Assembly: GCA_016200265.1 (NCBI GenBank)
Contig: JACQFE010000002.1
Coordinates: 1 to 64,000 of the forward strand
DNA length: 64,000 nucleotides
Source of the DNA: Planctomycetota bacterium
GTDB taxonomy: Bacteria > Planctomycetota > Phycisphaerae > UBA1845
Direction: 5' to 3'
In this document: piece by piece, positions 43,983 through 52,454 of the stretch
How the letters are laid out: each line of letters begins with the position of its first letter
How positions within the stretch are numbered: position 1 is the stretch's first letter
The notes under the pieces: model-generated
Database searches by the model: none
What the model saw: only the letters and a program-made list of their open reading frames with translations
What the model was told of the DNA's origin: nothing
Program-made: the position numbers and the translations under genes

Positions 43983-45659
43983 TCATCGGATCGGCATATC
44001 CATATTCGCGCGAAAACGGAGCTTGGCGCCGATCAAGAGAACCAAACCTACCAGAGCAATGGCCCAATGCGACATTGTAGGGATGGATTGAACCACCGGC
44101 TGACATGTGCAGTTGGGTAGGCATGGCCCGCCCCCACACGACTCTGATGATGCACCGTCGCACTGCTCGCCTGCTTGAAGAATGCCATCGCCACAGCGTG
44201 GGAGCGTGCATGAATTGGTGCAGCCGTCGGTGTTAATAAGATTTCCATCATCGCATTCCTCGATGCCTGACTCGACGATTCCATCACCGCATCGAGCAAC
44301 GCGACAGGAGTTGGTGCATGCGTCATTGTCATTAGCATTGCTGTCATCGCATTGTTCTACGCCTGACTGGACGATGCCGTCACCGCAGCGTGCCAACACG
44401 CAAGAGTTGGTGCATGCGTCGTTGTTGTTCAGGTTGCCATCATCGCATTCTTCGACGCCGGTCTGGACAATGCCGTCGCCACATCGAGCGATCGTACAAG
44501 CGTTCGTACAGGCGTCATTGTCATTCGCATTGCCGTCATCACACTGTTCGCCGCCTTGAACGACGCCATCGCCGCACTGTGTAGCAACACACCCAGAACC
44601 CTGGGCTTCGGAGGCGCATTGCGCATCCCATTGGGTGTCGCAGCAGAACGTGTCGTTGTTCGGCGGACCGCAAACCTTCTGACAGCAATTCGCGTCATTA
44701 CAGCCCGGTCCACCGTGCGACAAAAAGCAGGAACCCGACTGCGCCGTGCAAGTTAAGAAGCATGTGCCATTCGCCTCCCCTACGCAGTCGAAATCCCAAG
44801 ACACAAGGCAGCAAAAAGGATCACTCCTACAGATTTCATTGCAGCAAGCCGAGTTGTTGCAACCCGGGCCGCTCTGAGCCGAGCCGCAATCACCTGAAGT
44901 CGGTCCACAGGATGGGAAGTTCCCGGTGCACAATCCGGTGGCTTCGCTCGCGCAATAGTCATCCCACGTCACATCGCAGCAGAATTGATCGAGGCCGCAC
45001 GTCTCATGACAGCAGGTAGAATCGTTGCAGCCCGGAGCGTTCTCCACGTGCCCAGTGAAGCAGTCTCCAGCGCCCGCGATGCAAGAGTCAGCATTGCCGC
45101 ATCGAATTGTCAAGGTGCCGTTTCCCATGGCCGCGATATAACCTCCCACGCGAATTCCGTATTGATGTCCCGCAACTACCGGCAAAGTGACTCGAGACGT
45201 CACGGAAGTTACGTCGGACCCGCAGCCGTCATCATTGCAGGCGATGGCTTGCGCGGACGGGCATCCACAACCGTCATAAACCACAAGCTTCGTGTCATAA
45301 TCACTACCGCACAGACTGAAGATCGCCTGACCCGTGCAGCTCGCTGTGTAGCAGAACCAGATGTCATTGCCGACTTGGCTGTCGCCGAAGAACTGGCACG
45401 CGGCGTCGGGAGCGCCGTCTGTCGTGGCCCCCACGGTGCTGAAAGTGTGCGATCCGTCGGACACTGCGATTGCGTTCATGCATGAATCGTTTGCGGGAAC
45501 GCCGCCGTCCGGAATATTCGGTGTCCGGGATTCAGTGCCATTCAGTGTACGATCTCGGAGTGCGCTAGACTTTGGGCTTGCCGCCGTCGGCAATGCAAAA
45601 TAGGCAGTTGCAAAAAGAAGAATCGTTACTTTCCAAGCGGTCAAATGATTTGCAAACAT
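43983..45659 (-). CDS. Secreted Cys-rich protein with Myxococcus-type repeats and IPTL-CTERM tail
   Basis: About 558 residues from the ATG at 45659 (signal peptide VTILLFATAYFALPTAA). A beta-sandwich comes first (about 55-185: NDSCMNAIAVSDG ... GNDIWFCYTA). Next are three copies of a Cys-rich unit of about 45 residues with the core C-C-x-x-x-C-x-x-x-x-F-C-C-x-x-x-W-D-x-x-C-x-x-E-A. Then come five units of about 32 residues of C-G-D-G-I-V-Q-x-G-x-E-[EQ]-C-D-D-G-N (Myxococcus Cys-rich repeat). The end has IPTMSHWAIALVGLVLLIGAKLRFR split by its own hydrophobic helix: an IPTL-type sorting signal with Arg-rich end. It should be exported and then cleaved by an exosortase-like protease. Function unknown. 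Confidence 0.85.
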   Translation of the reverse strand: MFANHLTAWKVTILLFATAYFALPTAASPKSSALRDRTLNGTESRTPNIPDGGVPANDSCMNAIAVSDGSHTFSTVGATTDGAPDAACQFFGDSQVGNDIWFCYTASCTGQAIFSLCGSDYDTKLVVYDGCGCPSAQAIACNDDGCGSDVTSVTSRVTLPVVAGHQYGIRVGGYIAAMGNGTLTIRCGNADSCIAGAGDCFTGHVENAPGCNDSTCCHETCGLDQFCCDVTWDDYCASEATGLCTGNFPSCGPTSGDCGSAQSGPGCNNSACCNEICRSDPFCCLVSWDFDCVGEANGTCFLTCTAQSGSCFLSHGGPGCNDANCCQKVCGPPNNDTFCCDTQWDAQCASEAQGSGCVATQCGDGVVQGGEQCDDGNANDNDACTNACTIARCGDGIVQTGVEECDDGNLNNNDACTNSCVLARCGDGIVQSGVEQCDDSNANDNDACTNSCRVARCGDGIVESGIEECDDGNLINTDGCTNSCTLPRCGDGILQAGEQCDGASSESCGGGPCLPNCTCQPVVQSIPTMSHWAIALVGLVLLIGAKLRFRANMDMPIR

Positions 45660-45829
45660 AGGAGCTGACTTTCCTTTCCCCATTGATGCGATCCCGAATC
45701 AATCAGGTGAATTGCAAGTATAACGCCAGCATTCGAAAGTCGAAATACTCAGTTCCTAGTCCTAGAATTTAGGATAATGAGCGGAAAATGCAGGATTTCG
45801 CTCCATTTCGCATTGAACCAATAATTTTC
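45660..45829. other. AT-richer gap upstream of the attenuator promoter
   Basis: About 170 bases between divergent genes. The last 40 bases before the -35 box are AT-rich (AATAATTTTC), which may help RNA polymerase binding. No other motif is seen. Confidence 0.4.
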
Positions 45830-45858
45830 TTGACGGGAGATAAGTGATCAGGTAATAT
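45830..45858 (+). promoter_or_regulatory. Strong sigma-70-type promoter for the cys leader
   Basis: TTGACG (45830-45835) and TAATAT (45853-45858) are separated by exactly 17 bases. Transcription should start near 45865-45866, which is the first base of the leader ORF's ATG. The transcript is therefore predicted to be leaderless. It is the best promoter match I noticed in the window. Confidence 0.75.
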
Positions 45859-45865
45859 CCAAGTG

Positions 45866-46018
45866 ATGCTTAGGAGTCTTCTCAATTCCGTCGTGATGTT
45901 CCTTGCGGAGGTCATTCGCGCGTTCGACGAGGCGACGCGTCTGATGATCGCCGTGCTGTGGGCGGCTTTTGGCCAGTGCGCCTGTTGTTACGCCCCAACG
46001 CGAAAAGGAAATTCCTGA
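45866..46018 (+). CDS. Leaderless cysteine-rich leader peptide (attenuator ORF)
   Basis: A 50-codon ORF, too short for usual gene calling, from ATG at 45866 to TGA at 46016. Residues 37-44 read Q-C-A-C-C-Y-A-P, with Cys codons at 45977-45979 and 45983-45988. The front is hydrophobic and helical (RSLLNSVVMFLAEVIRAF). There is no ribosome binding site, but the promoter places the transcript start at the ATG. Cys-rich leaderless small ORFs that act as cysteine-responsive attenuators are known from mycobacteria. Here the next gene is cysH and a terminator lies 32 bases after the stop codon, so a role as a sensor of Cys-tRNA charging is inferred. The peptide itself may have no function. Confidence 0.7.
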   Translation: MLRSLLNSVVMFLAEVIRAFDEATRLMIAVLWAAFGQCACCYAPTRKGNS

Positions 46019-46061
46019 CGGGCAGCTAGGCAGAATCGATTGAGGCCACGACCCGCGGGAA
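46012..46061 (+). promoter_or_regulatory. Predicted antiterminator pairing
   Basis: TTCCTGACGGG (46012-46022), which spans the leader stop codon, can pair with CCCGCGGGAA (46052-46061) through CGGG/CCCG and TTCC/GGAA. The second segment is the 5' arm of the terminator, so the two structures exclude each other. A ribosome stalled at the Cys codons would leave 46012-46022 free; one that reaches the stop codon would cover it. GCCC at 45992-45995 with GGGC at 46020-46023 and AGGA/TTCCT may form the protector hairpin. Confidence 0.55.
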
Positions 46062-46085
46062 AGTTCCTGCGGGTTTTTTGTTTTT
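46051..46085 (+). terminator. Intrinsic terminator upstream of cysH (attenuator)
   Basis: ACCCGCGGGA (46051-46060) pairs with TTCCTGCGGGT (46064-46074) in a 10-bp stem with one G-U and a 4-base loop. A T-run, TTTTTT-G-TTTTT, follows. It lies about 250 bases before the cysH start, in the same direction, after the leader ORF. Confidence 0.85.
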
Positions 46086-46227
46086 GGGGAGTGGCGAGGC
46101 TCAAGACCTGTGAGAGCCGCGCGAGAATGTCGAATGCGGAATTGCGAATGCCGAATGGGATGACCTTTCCTTTCGCAACCGTTTCGACTTTCAGATCGCG
46201 GCACTCACAGGCGCAGGAGCACGGAAT

Positions 46228-46323
46228 ATTGAAGAGCGAAGATGGAAGATCGAGAGGACCACTGCTGGACGAGAATTGGTAATTCTCCGCTCCGATCTTC
46301 TGCATTCGATCTTCGCTCTTTTT
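46228..46323. repeat. Inverted heptamer repeat before cysH
   Basis: GAAGAGCGAAGATGGAAGATCG near 46230 faces CGATCTTCGCTCTT near 46307-46320, giving an inverted repeat with an internal spacer and a final TTTTTC. It resembles the 22631 cluster. It lies between the attenuator terminator and the cysH ribosome site and could fold in the cysH leader. Confidence 0.55.
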
Positions 46324-46336
46324 CTCGGAGGTTACG

Positions 46337-47119
46337 ATGCATCTTGACGTGTTGACAAACGAGGACCGGCATAGTGCGTTCAAGGAGCCGGGTCGAATCG
46401 GGAACGGCAAGCGCCACGCGATGATCGACGTCGACTGGACGATCAATGAAAGCACGTCGACGGATCGGCTCATCGAGTGGACGTTTGATCGCTTCTCCAG
46501 CCAGCGTATGGTCATGACCACGTCGTTCGGCATGGAGGGCTGCGCCCTCATCGACATGTACGCACGGTACGGCAAGCCGCTCAGCGTCGTCTACCTCGAC
46601 ACGATGTTCTTCTTTCCGGAGACCTATAAGCTCCGCGATGAGATGGTCGAACGATACCCGCATATTCACTTCATCAACCGCGGCACGACGCTCACGCCGG
46701 AGCATCAGGCCGAGCTTTATGGTCCCGAACTTTGGAAGCGAAATCCCGACCTATGCTGCAAAATCCGCAAAGTGGACCCCATGTTTCCGGTGATGGCCGA
46801 CGTGGATGTATGGATTGCCGGGCTGCGAAAATCGCAATCCGCGACGCGGGCTGCTATCCGCGTGATCGACTGGGACTGGAAATACCAGGTGCTCAAAATC
46901 AGTCCGCTGGCGACGTGGGAACGCTCCGAAATCTGGGATTACATCAAGAAGCACAATGTGCCGTACAATGAACTGCACGAGCAGGGCTACCCAACGGTCG
47001 GCTGCACGCATTGCACCTCGGCTGTGGCAGGTTCCAAGCCCGGGGAATATTCACGTGCCGGTCGCTGGGCCAGCACGGAAAAGACCGAGTGCGGGCTTCA
47101 CGGCGGTGCGGGAATCTAA
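46337..47119 (+). CDS. cysH: Phosphoadenylyl/adenylyl-sulfate reductase
   Basis: A 260-residue protein; the ATG has GGAGG 5-6 bases upstream. It has an ATP-pyrophosphatase-like fold with TTSFGMEGC near 61-69. Cys140-Cys141 and Cys223/Cys226 (GCTHC) form the [4Fe-4S] ligands that mark the APS-reductase branch (bacterial assimilatory). The catalytic Cys252 lies in the C-terminal ECGLH motif. It reduces APS (or PAPS) to sulfite using thioredoxin, for cysteine synthesis. The upstream Cys-leader and terminator suggest control by cysteine supply. No other cys genes follow; a metal ATPase gene comes 200 bases later. Confidence 0.93.
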   Translation: MHLDVLTNEDRHSAFKEPGRIGNGKRHAMIDVDWTINESTSTDRLIEWTFDRFSSQRMVMTTSFGMEGCALIDMYARYGKPLSVVYLDTMFFFPETYKLRDEMVERYPHIHFINRGTTLTPEHQAELYGPELWKRNPDLCCKIRKVDPMFPVMADVDVWIAGLRKSQSATRAAIRVIDWDWKYQVLKISPLATWERSEIWDYIKKHNVPYNELHEQGYPTVGCTHCTSAVAGSKPGEYSRAGRWASTEKTECGLHGGAGI

Positions 47120-47321
47120 GACCTCGCGAATTTAGATTGGGCAGGGCTCGTCATCGCAAGCGGGCCTGTGTTAAGTTGGGCCGACCGTGCAAATCTCGGA
47201 GGCTTGCGGATTGCATCATTTGCAGTTTCGGCGAACCTTACCCATGTCTCGCCGTATTAAATGGAAGTCGTTCGAGGTCTGGAAGTTGCAATCTCGCGAG
47301 CAAGCTCGTAATGGAGGTTGA

Positions 47322-49340
47322 GTGGCCCACGCCCATTTGAAAGAGATCGAAGCCGAAACGCTGCGAGCGAGCGGCCTGCTCATCGGAACGCTTATGGGTG
47401 GGATGCTCGTAGTCAGTTCCTTCGTTCTCGACTCTCCGTGGTTATCCCGGACCTTGTTTCAATTTGAGCCCGTCGCCAACGCGACCGGCCGGGTCCACAG
47501 CCCCTATTCCGATGCCATCGCCCTGATCGGCGCGGTCCTGCTCGGCGCGCCGCTGGTCTGGCACGCGATCAAGTGCCTGAGCCACGGGCACATGCACATG
47601 GATGAGCTGGTGGCATTGGCCGTTGTCGCGGCGATCGCCCTCGGCGAGTACCAGGAAGCCGGCATCATCGCATTCTTCATGATCCTCTCGAATTTGATCG
47701 AAACACGCACGGCGCTCGGCGCCCGCGCGTCGATCGAATCATTGCTTCGTTTGACGCCGACCAAGGCACACGTGGTTCGATCCGACGGGAAAGAAGAAAT
47801 AGTTGAGGCCCGTGTGCTTAAGCCCGGCGACGTCGTCCGTGTGCGTCCGGGTGACAACGTCCCCGCTGACGGCGAGATCATCCGCGGCGAATCGACGGTG
47901 AATCAGGCCAACATCACCGGCGAATCGATACCCGTCGACAAAGCGCTCGGGTCTGAAGTATTCAGCGGCACGAGCAATCTCACCGGCGTTCTCGACATTC
48001 GCGTCACCAAAGCCGGCGGAGATACAACACTCGGACGCGTGCAGAAGTTGATTCTGAACGCGGAGAAGACGCGCATCCCGCTCATGCGGCTGATCGACAG
48101 ATACGCCGGCTGGTACACGCCGACGATCTGCATGCTGGCCGCCGTCGTCTGGTTCTTCGCCGAAGACAAGACCGTCGGCATTCAAAAAGCAATTACCATG
48201 TTGATTATTGCTTGTCCGTGCGCGCTGGTTCTGGCGACGCCGACAGCCATGGTCGCTGCATTGAGCTGCGCCGCGCGGCTGGGCATTCTCATCAAGAACG
48301 TTGTGCAGCTTGAATACGCCCGCTCGTTGACAGCGGTCATTTTTGACAAGACCGGCACGCTCACCACGGGTGAGCTTTCCGTCACGCAGCTCAAGCCCGC
48401 TCCGGGCGTGGAAGGCGTCGAGCTTCTTTGGTCGGCTGCGTCGGCGGAACAAATGAGCAAGCACCCAGCAGCCTTGGCGCTCGTGGCCGTCGCCAAGAAG
48501 GCGCGAATCGAGCTTGTGCATCCGGAAAAATTTGGTGAGACCGCCGGTCGCGGCATTGAGGCCGACGTGCATGGCGATTCCGTCATCGTCGGGCGACGAA
48601 ACTGGCTGGTCGATAAAGGCGTGGATTTGAGCGCCTTGAGCGGGCCGGATTACGCCGAACCCGAAGGCGTCAGTCTTCTTTATGTCGCCCGAAACGGCAA
48701 GTGTCTCGGCTGGGTCGGCCTCGAAGATCGCACTCGAACCGAAGCCCGTTTAGCTATCGAAGAACTCCGCAAGCTTCGCATTCAAAATATCTCAATGGTT
48801 ACCGGAGACAAGTGGTCCGTCGCGCGCCGCGTTGGTGCGGAGATGGGTTGCACGGAAGTTCAGGCCGAAGTGCTGCCGGAGGACAAGTTGCACCTGGTCG
48901 ATGATCTTCGTCGTCGCGGGCACCGAGTGGCCGTCGTCGGCGACGGCGTCAATGACGCCCCGATGCTCGCCGCCAGCGATTTGGGCATCGCCATGGGCGC
49001 GGCGGGCAGTGATGTGGCCATCAACTCCGCGTCGATCGCGTTGATGAACAATGATCTCATGCGTCTGCCGTTCTTGATTCGACTCTCCCGCGCCACGACC
49101 AAAGTCGTCTGGCAGAATATTCTCTTCGGCGTGGCCTTCATCGTGGTGATGATGACGCTGGCGGTTTGGGGACCGCTGACTCCTATCGTCGCCGCGGCCG
49201 CTCACACCGTCGCCACCGCATTCGTCATCTTCAACAGTGCTCGCCTCGTCCGCTTCGGTGAAGAACGCGCCGTGGACGTGGTCAGTTATCTGGGGCCGAT
49301 ATCGGTCGAACCGGCGCCGGTCGCTGCTGCGGCGGCGTGA
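47322..49340 (+). CDS. Heavy-metal P1B-type ATPase
   Basis: A 672-residue transporter from a GTG with GGAGG 4 bases upstream. No N-terminal heavy-metal-associated domain is present; the start is a short HAHLKEIEAE stretch. Eight membrane helices are expected, with ion-binding C-P-C in IIACPCALVLATP near 297. The phosphorylation site DKTGTLTTGE is near 343-352, TGES is in the actuator domain (TGESIPVDK) and the hinge is GDGVNDAPM. The CPC motif fits copper or zinc/cadmium efflux; the metal cannot be decided. His-rich GHMHMDE in a loop may assist. Its last 59 bases overlap the 3' end of the convergent zinc-ribbon gene. Confidence 0.92.
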   Translation: MAHAHLKEIEAETLRASGLLIGTLMGGMLVVSSFVLDSPWLSRTLFQFEPVANATGRVHSPYSDAIALIGAVLLGAPLVWHAIKCLSHGHMHMDELVALAVVAAIALGEYQEAGIIAFFMILSNLIETRTALGARASIESLLRLTPTKAHVVRSDGKEEIVEARVLKPGDVVRVRPGDNVPADGEIIRGESTVNQANITGESIPVDKALGSEVFSGTSNLTGVLDIRVTKAGGDTTLGRVQKLILNAEKTRIPLMRLIDRYAGWYTPTICMLAAVVWFFAEDKTVGIQKAITMLIIACPCALVLATPTAMVAALSCAARLGILIKNVVQLEYARSLTAVIFDKTGTLTTGELSVTQLKPAPGVEGVELLWSAASAEQMSKHPAALALVAVAKKARIELVHPEKFGETAGRGIEADVHGDSVIVGRRNWLVDKGVDLSALSGPDYAEPEGVSLLYVARNGKCLGWVGLEDRTRTEARLAIEELRKLRIQNISMVTGDKWSVARRVGAEMGCTEVQAEVLPEDKLHLVDDLRRRGHRVAVVGDGVNDAPMLAASDLGIAMGAAGSDVAINSASIALMNNDLMRLPFLIRLSRATTKVVWQNILFGVAFIVVMMTLAVWGPLTPIVAAAAHTVATAFVIFNSARLVRFGEERAVDVVSYLGPISVEPAPVAAAAA

Positions 49341-50208
49341 TCAAGGGTTGATTCTTGATTTCTTCGCACCCAGATCCTCGGTAAAGGAAACCGTTGATCC
49401 GTTTTGGTGTACCCTGTTTTTGTGCGATGAGTAGCATCGCGATGCAATCCTTGTGCAAAATCGTTACAGAACCATCCATGAGGAGAGCCTCGCGGTAGTC
49501 GTGCGCCCGCGACGGAACAACCTCATAAGCTATGATGGTGTCCTTTAATTGTTCCTTGCCCGTAGCCCAATCCGGTCCTGTCACGTACGCAAAGTCGCCG
49601 TAGAAACGATAAGTAGGTGGAAACGCATACCTGAGAATCGTGCCCTCAAACGCGAACAGCACTCCGTAAGTGGCGCTGCTCACAAATAAGAGTCCGATCA
49701 AAGCAATCCTCAACTTGCGATTGGCGAGAACGATGACTACCGGGCACCAAAGCATGAATCCAAAGGTGATCGGCACCAGGTCGTCTAGGTTACGCTGCCA
49801 TTGCCACCTTGTTTCCCGAAGAGGTGCTTCGGAGACCGCGTCAAGCGAAGGATACGAATTTGCCTTGGCGAATTCCAGATCAAAATCAGTGTGAGTAGGG
49901 AATTCAGCAATTTGCTCGCGCCAAACTCGGTCAATCGTTTGCATGTTTCTCTCGGCTGGCTGCATTCTCGCACCCAATGGACCCCTCGGCCTTTCGGGAT
50001 ACAACAGACACGCGAGGACTACGATGGTCCAAACCACGCCGAGCAAAAAGCGGACAGGCGGGTTGAGCAGGCGCCAGATTCGAGTCCGAAGCGTAGGAAT
50101 GGATTCGAGCGACGTTGTTGAGTCGTTTGGATCAAACGGCGTCCCGCATTCGGGACATCGAAATTCGACTTGGCCTCGAAGGTCGTATTTGCACTGGCGG
50201 CAATACAT
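49282..50208 (-). CDS. Membrane protein with N-terminal zinc ribbon
   Basis: A 308-residue protein with the ribbon at the very front: M-Y-C-R-Q-C-K-Y-D-L-R-G-Q-V-E-F-R-C-P-E-C-G. Membrane helices lie at about 50-68 (FLLGVVWTIVVLACLLYP), 147-163 and 168-190. The soluble C-terminus ends in a Pro-rich tail (TPPQQRPAPVRPISAPDN). The ribbon is the same type as in the three C-terminal versions at 8371, 26706 and 27284 but placed N-terminally. The last 59 bases run inside the metal ATPase gene, so the Pro-rich tail is encoded opposite that gene's end. Function unknown. Confidence 0.72.
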   Translation of the reverse strand: MYCRQCKYDLRGQVEFRCPECGTPFDPNDSTTSLESIPTLRTRIWRLLNPPVRFLLGVVWTIVVLACLLYPERPRGPLGARMQPAERNMQTIDRVWREQIAEFPTHTDFDLEFAKANSYPSLDAVSEAPLRETRWQWQRNLDDLVPITFGFMLWCPVVIVLANRKLRIALIGLLFVSSATYGVLFAFEGTILRYAFPPTYRFYGDFAYVTGPDWATGKEQLKDTIIAYEVVPSRAHDYREALLMDGSVTILHKDCIAMLLIAQKQGTPKRINGFLYRGSGCEEIKNQPLITPPQQRPAPVRPISAPDN

Positions 50209-50311
50209 GCTTCACTCCGTGGCGGGAACCAATCAATGGTAGGCGGCTTCACCGGAGAATCAATGACCAAAAGGCCACAGTTGGGCATGCCGTGGTAAAG
50301 AGTGTCGCACT

Positions 50312-50347
50312 TACCCCCCTTGGTCCCCCCTTAGAAAGGGGGGAGGC
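50312..50347. repeat. G/C-run palindromic repeat, copy 4 (inverted)
   Basis: ACCCCCCTTGGTCCCCCC-TTAGAAA-GGGGGGAGG, the reverse orientation of copies 1-3. It is intergenic between tdk and the zinc-ribbon gene. A degenerate half copy is at 51007-51033, upstream of tdk. Confidence 0.8.
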
Positions 50348-50371
50348 TAATCGACCCGACCGCAGAAGATT

Positions 50372-50938
50372 TTATTGCGGCGGTTCCGGCGGGGTGTGCC
50401 AGCATTTCAGACAGCGGGGCTCATAGTTTGAGGGGTCCACGATCATGCGGCCAGCAATGATCGGGGTGAGGCGCTGCGTTCGGGTGGCCGGGGCGCGGCA
50501 GCGGGCGCACGTCGCCGATTTGCCGATGACCTCGCCGCATATTTCTTCCAGTGCCGAGTTGATCGGGAATGGCCGACCCCAACTGTCCGGATCGAGCGAA
50601 GTTACTACAACAGATTTACCTGCGTTCGCCAGAGCGGAAACGACGTTCGGCAGCTCGACGTCGAAAAAGTGGGCCTCGTCGATGCCGACCAATTCAACTT
50701 TGTCGCCGGCGAATTCGAGAATGTCCTGCGCTCGATTCACGGTGACTGCGGGCCGACTCTTACCGCCATGCGTGAGGATCAGACCATTGGTGAAGCGCAG
50801 ATCGGACGCGTGCTTCACCGCGAGCGCTCGATGCGGATCGACTCGGTCGAGCTGCCGCAAAAGCTCGGTTGTTTTCCCGCTGAACATGGAGCCGGTAATG
50901 AGAGTGATGGTGCCGCGATCAGTTCGTTTTCCGATCAT
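50372..50938 (-). CDS. tdk: Thymidine kinase, TK1 type
   Basis: A 188-residue protein from the ATG at 50938; the longer open frame to 51178 runs through a degenerate G/C-run repeat and into the next gene and is rejected. P-loop GSMFSGKTTELLR is at 16-28, the lasso-preceding DEAHFF at 87-92, and zinc Cys pairs at 144/147 (CARC) and 176/179 (CLKC). It phosphorylates thymidine for the salvage pathway. No clear Shine-Dalgarno is visible. The SpoIIE phosphatase gene lies upstream on the same strand, 170 bases away. Confidence 0.92.
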   Translation of the reverse strand: MIGKRTDRGTITLITGSMFSGKTTELLRQLDRVDPHRALAVKHASDLRFTNGLILTHGGKSRPAVTVNRAQDILEFAGDKVELVGIDEAHFFDVELPNVVSALANAGKSVVVTSLDPDSWGRPFPINSALEEICGEVIGKSATCARCRAPATRTQRLTPIIAGRMIVDPSNYEPRCLKCWHTPPEPPQ

Positions 50939-51110
50939 GTATTTGCGTACCGGTCTGCCATCACAGTTTTGCTCATTGATCCGAACCCAAGCGCAAGCGC
51001 GGGTAGACCCCCTTTGGTCCCCCTTGGTAAGGAAGATGGCCCGTTGCTCGCGCTTCGGGTTCGGATTTGAGGCGGAAAATCTCGAAGACCCATACTTCAC
51101 AGATGCCATA

Positions 51111-52454
51111 TCAATGCAAGACGCGCATGGCCACAAGCGTCTGGTCGTCCACCTGCGGGCCATTGTCCATGAAGCCAAGCAGCTTTGAATTCACGCAATC
51201 GACGATGTGCTGCGCACCGGTCAGGTCCTCGCGGATGCAGCCCAGCAGCCGATCGCGGCCATAGAATTCGCCAGCGGGATTCGATGCTTCGATGATCCCA
51301 TCGGTGTACATGAGCAATGTGTCGCCGCCGGAAAGAGTCACTGAGCTTTCAGGGAATTCGCACAGATATTCCACGCCCATCGGCAAAGTCTGGGCATCGT
51401 CGAGCTCGGCCACATGAGCGTGACGGTCGACGAGCAACGCCGGATTGTGACCTGCGCTGGAATATCGAAGCGTGCGGTCGGAAGGGTCGTACATGGCATA
51501 GAACGCGGTGGCAAATATTCCCTGGTAGCGGGAGGACTGGTCGCATAGATGGCGGTTCACGATCCGCAGCAAATCACGCGGCTCGCCGACCTGATTGCAG
51601 CGGGCGTGAAGCATGGTCCGAAGCATGGCCATGATGACCGCCGCGGGTGTGCCGTGACCACTGACGTCGGCCAGCCAGATGCCCCAACGCCCATCACCGA
51701 GATCGAAGAAGTCGTAATAATCTCCACCGGCGCGAGCGGCCGTCGCATAAGAGGCCGCAATATCAAGCGTGGGAATGCTCGGCAGTCGGATCGGAAGCAA
51801 TGATCGCTGCAGTGCGGCCACGCGACGCATCTCATGGTCCAATTGGGCATAGGCCTCACGCAGTCTTTGGGCCACTAACAAGTTATTCGTAGCCCGGCCG
51901 AATAGATTGGCCGTAAGGACCGCATCGGCAAGGTCGATCTGGTCAAACCCGGCCGGGTCAATCGACATCCGCACGACCATGTTGAGACTTTCACCGCTGT
52001 CATACATCGGCAGAGCAACGATCGACCGTGCATCCTTTAGGTATTCGTAGGCCGGCTCATCGGCGTGGACGGATACGTTCCGCATCACGCGAGGTTCGTC
52101 GGCATACAGCAGATCAGCGAGAAGCCCGCCACGAAACATGGGAAGCCGGTCGGGCTGCTTCCAAGGATTGATATCCTCCGTCCATCGCGTGCTTCGCGTG
52201 ACCCGATATTGTGGTGCGTGCAAACCTCGGCGGCTGATGGAAATGGATGACTCACCACCATACAGTCGTGGGGTGTGTTTGCGGAAGACCTGGACCATTT
52301 GTTGCGGATCGGTTTGGGTGCTGATCTCGCGGACGAGCTCGACCGTGGCTTTCAAGTTGGGGTCGCGATCCGGGCGGCTGCACGAATTCGCCTGGTCTTG
52401 GACCGTTTGCCCGGCCTGACATTGTTCAGAATTCGCGGCGCGCGGGTCTTGCAT
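51111..52454 (-). CDS. GAF-SpoIIE (PP2C) serine phosphatase
   Basis: A 447-residue soluble protein. A GAF-like sensor domain covers about 35-190 (TVELVREISTQTDPQQMVQVF, DARSIVALPMYDSGE). A coiled helix 195-215 follows, then a SpoIIE-type PP2C domain (about 215-445) with GGDYYDFF, LADVSGHG, SSAGHNPALLV and MYTDGIIEA containing the metal-binding Asp residues. It probably dephosphorylates an anti-sigma-factor antagonist or other regulator in response to a GAF ligand. No anti-sigma partner genes are adjacent. Start by ATG; the first 30 residues are variable. Confidence 0.88.
   Translation of the reverse strand: MQDPRAANSEQCQAGQTVQDQANSCSRPDRDPNLKATVELVREISTQTDPQQMVQVFRKHTPRLYGGESSISISRRGLHAPQYRVTRSTRWTEDINPWKQPDRLPMFRGGLLADLLYADEPRVMRNVSVHADEPAYEYLKDARSIVALPMYDSGESLNMVVRMSIDPAGFDQIDLADAVLTANLFGRATNNLLVAQRLREAYAQLDHEMRRVAALQRSLLPIRLPSIPTLDIAASYATAARAGGDYYDFFDLGDGRWGIWLADVSGHGTPAAVIMAMLRTMLHARCNQVGEPRDLLRIVNRHLCDQSSRYQGIFATAFYAMYDPSDRTLRYSSAGHNPALLVDRHAHVAELDDAQTLPMGVEYLCEFPESSVTLSGGDTLLMYTDGIIEASNPAGEFYGRDRLLGCIREDLTGAQHIVDCVNSKLLGFMDNGPQVDDQTLVAMRVLH

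Noticed and set aside
47739-48572. 277-codon minus-strand open frame
   Set aside because: Antisense to the metal ATPase core, no motif, composition of a shadow frame.
50939-51178. N-terminal extension of thymidine kinase
   Set aside because: It contains a degenerate G/C-run repeat and overlaps the SpoIIE gene end; TK1 enzymes start just before the P-loop.
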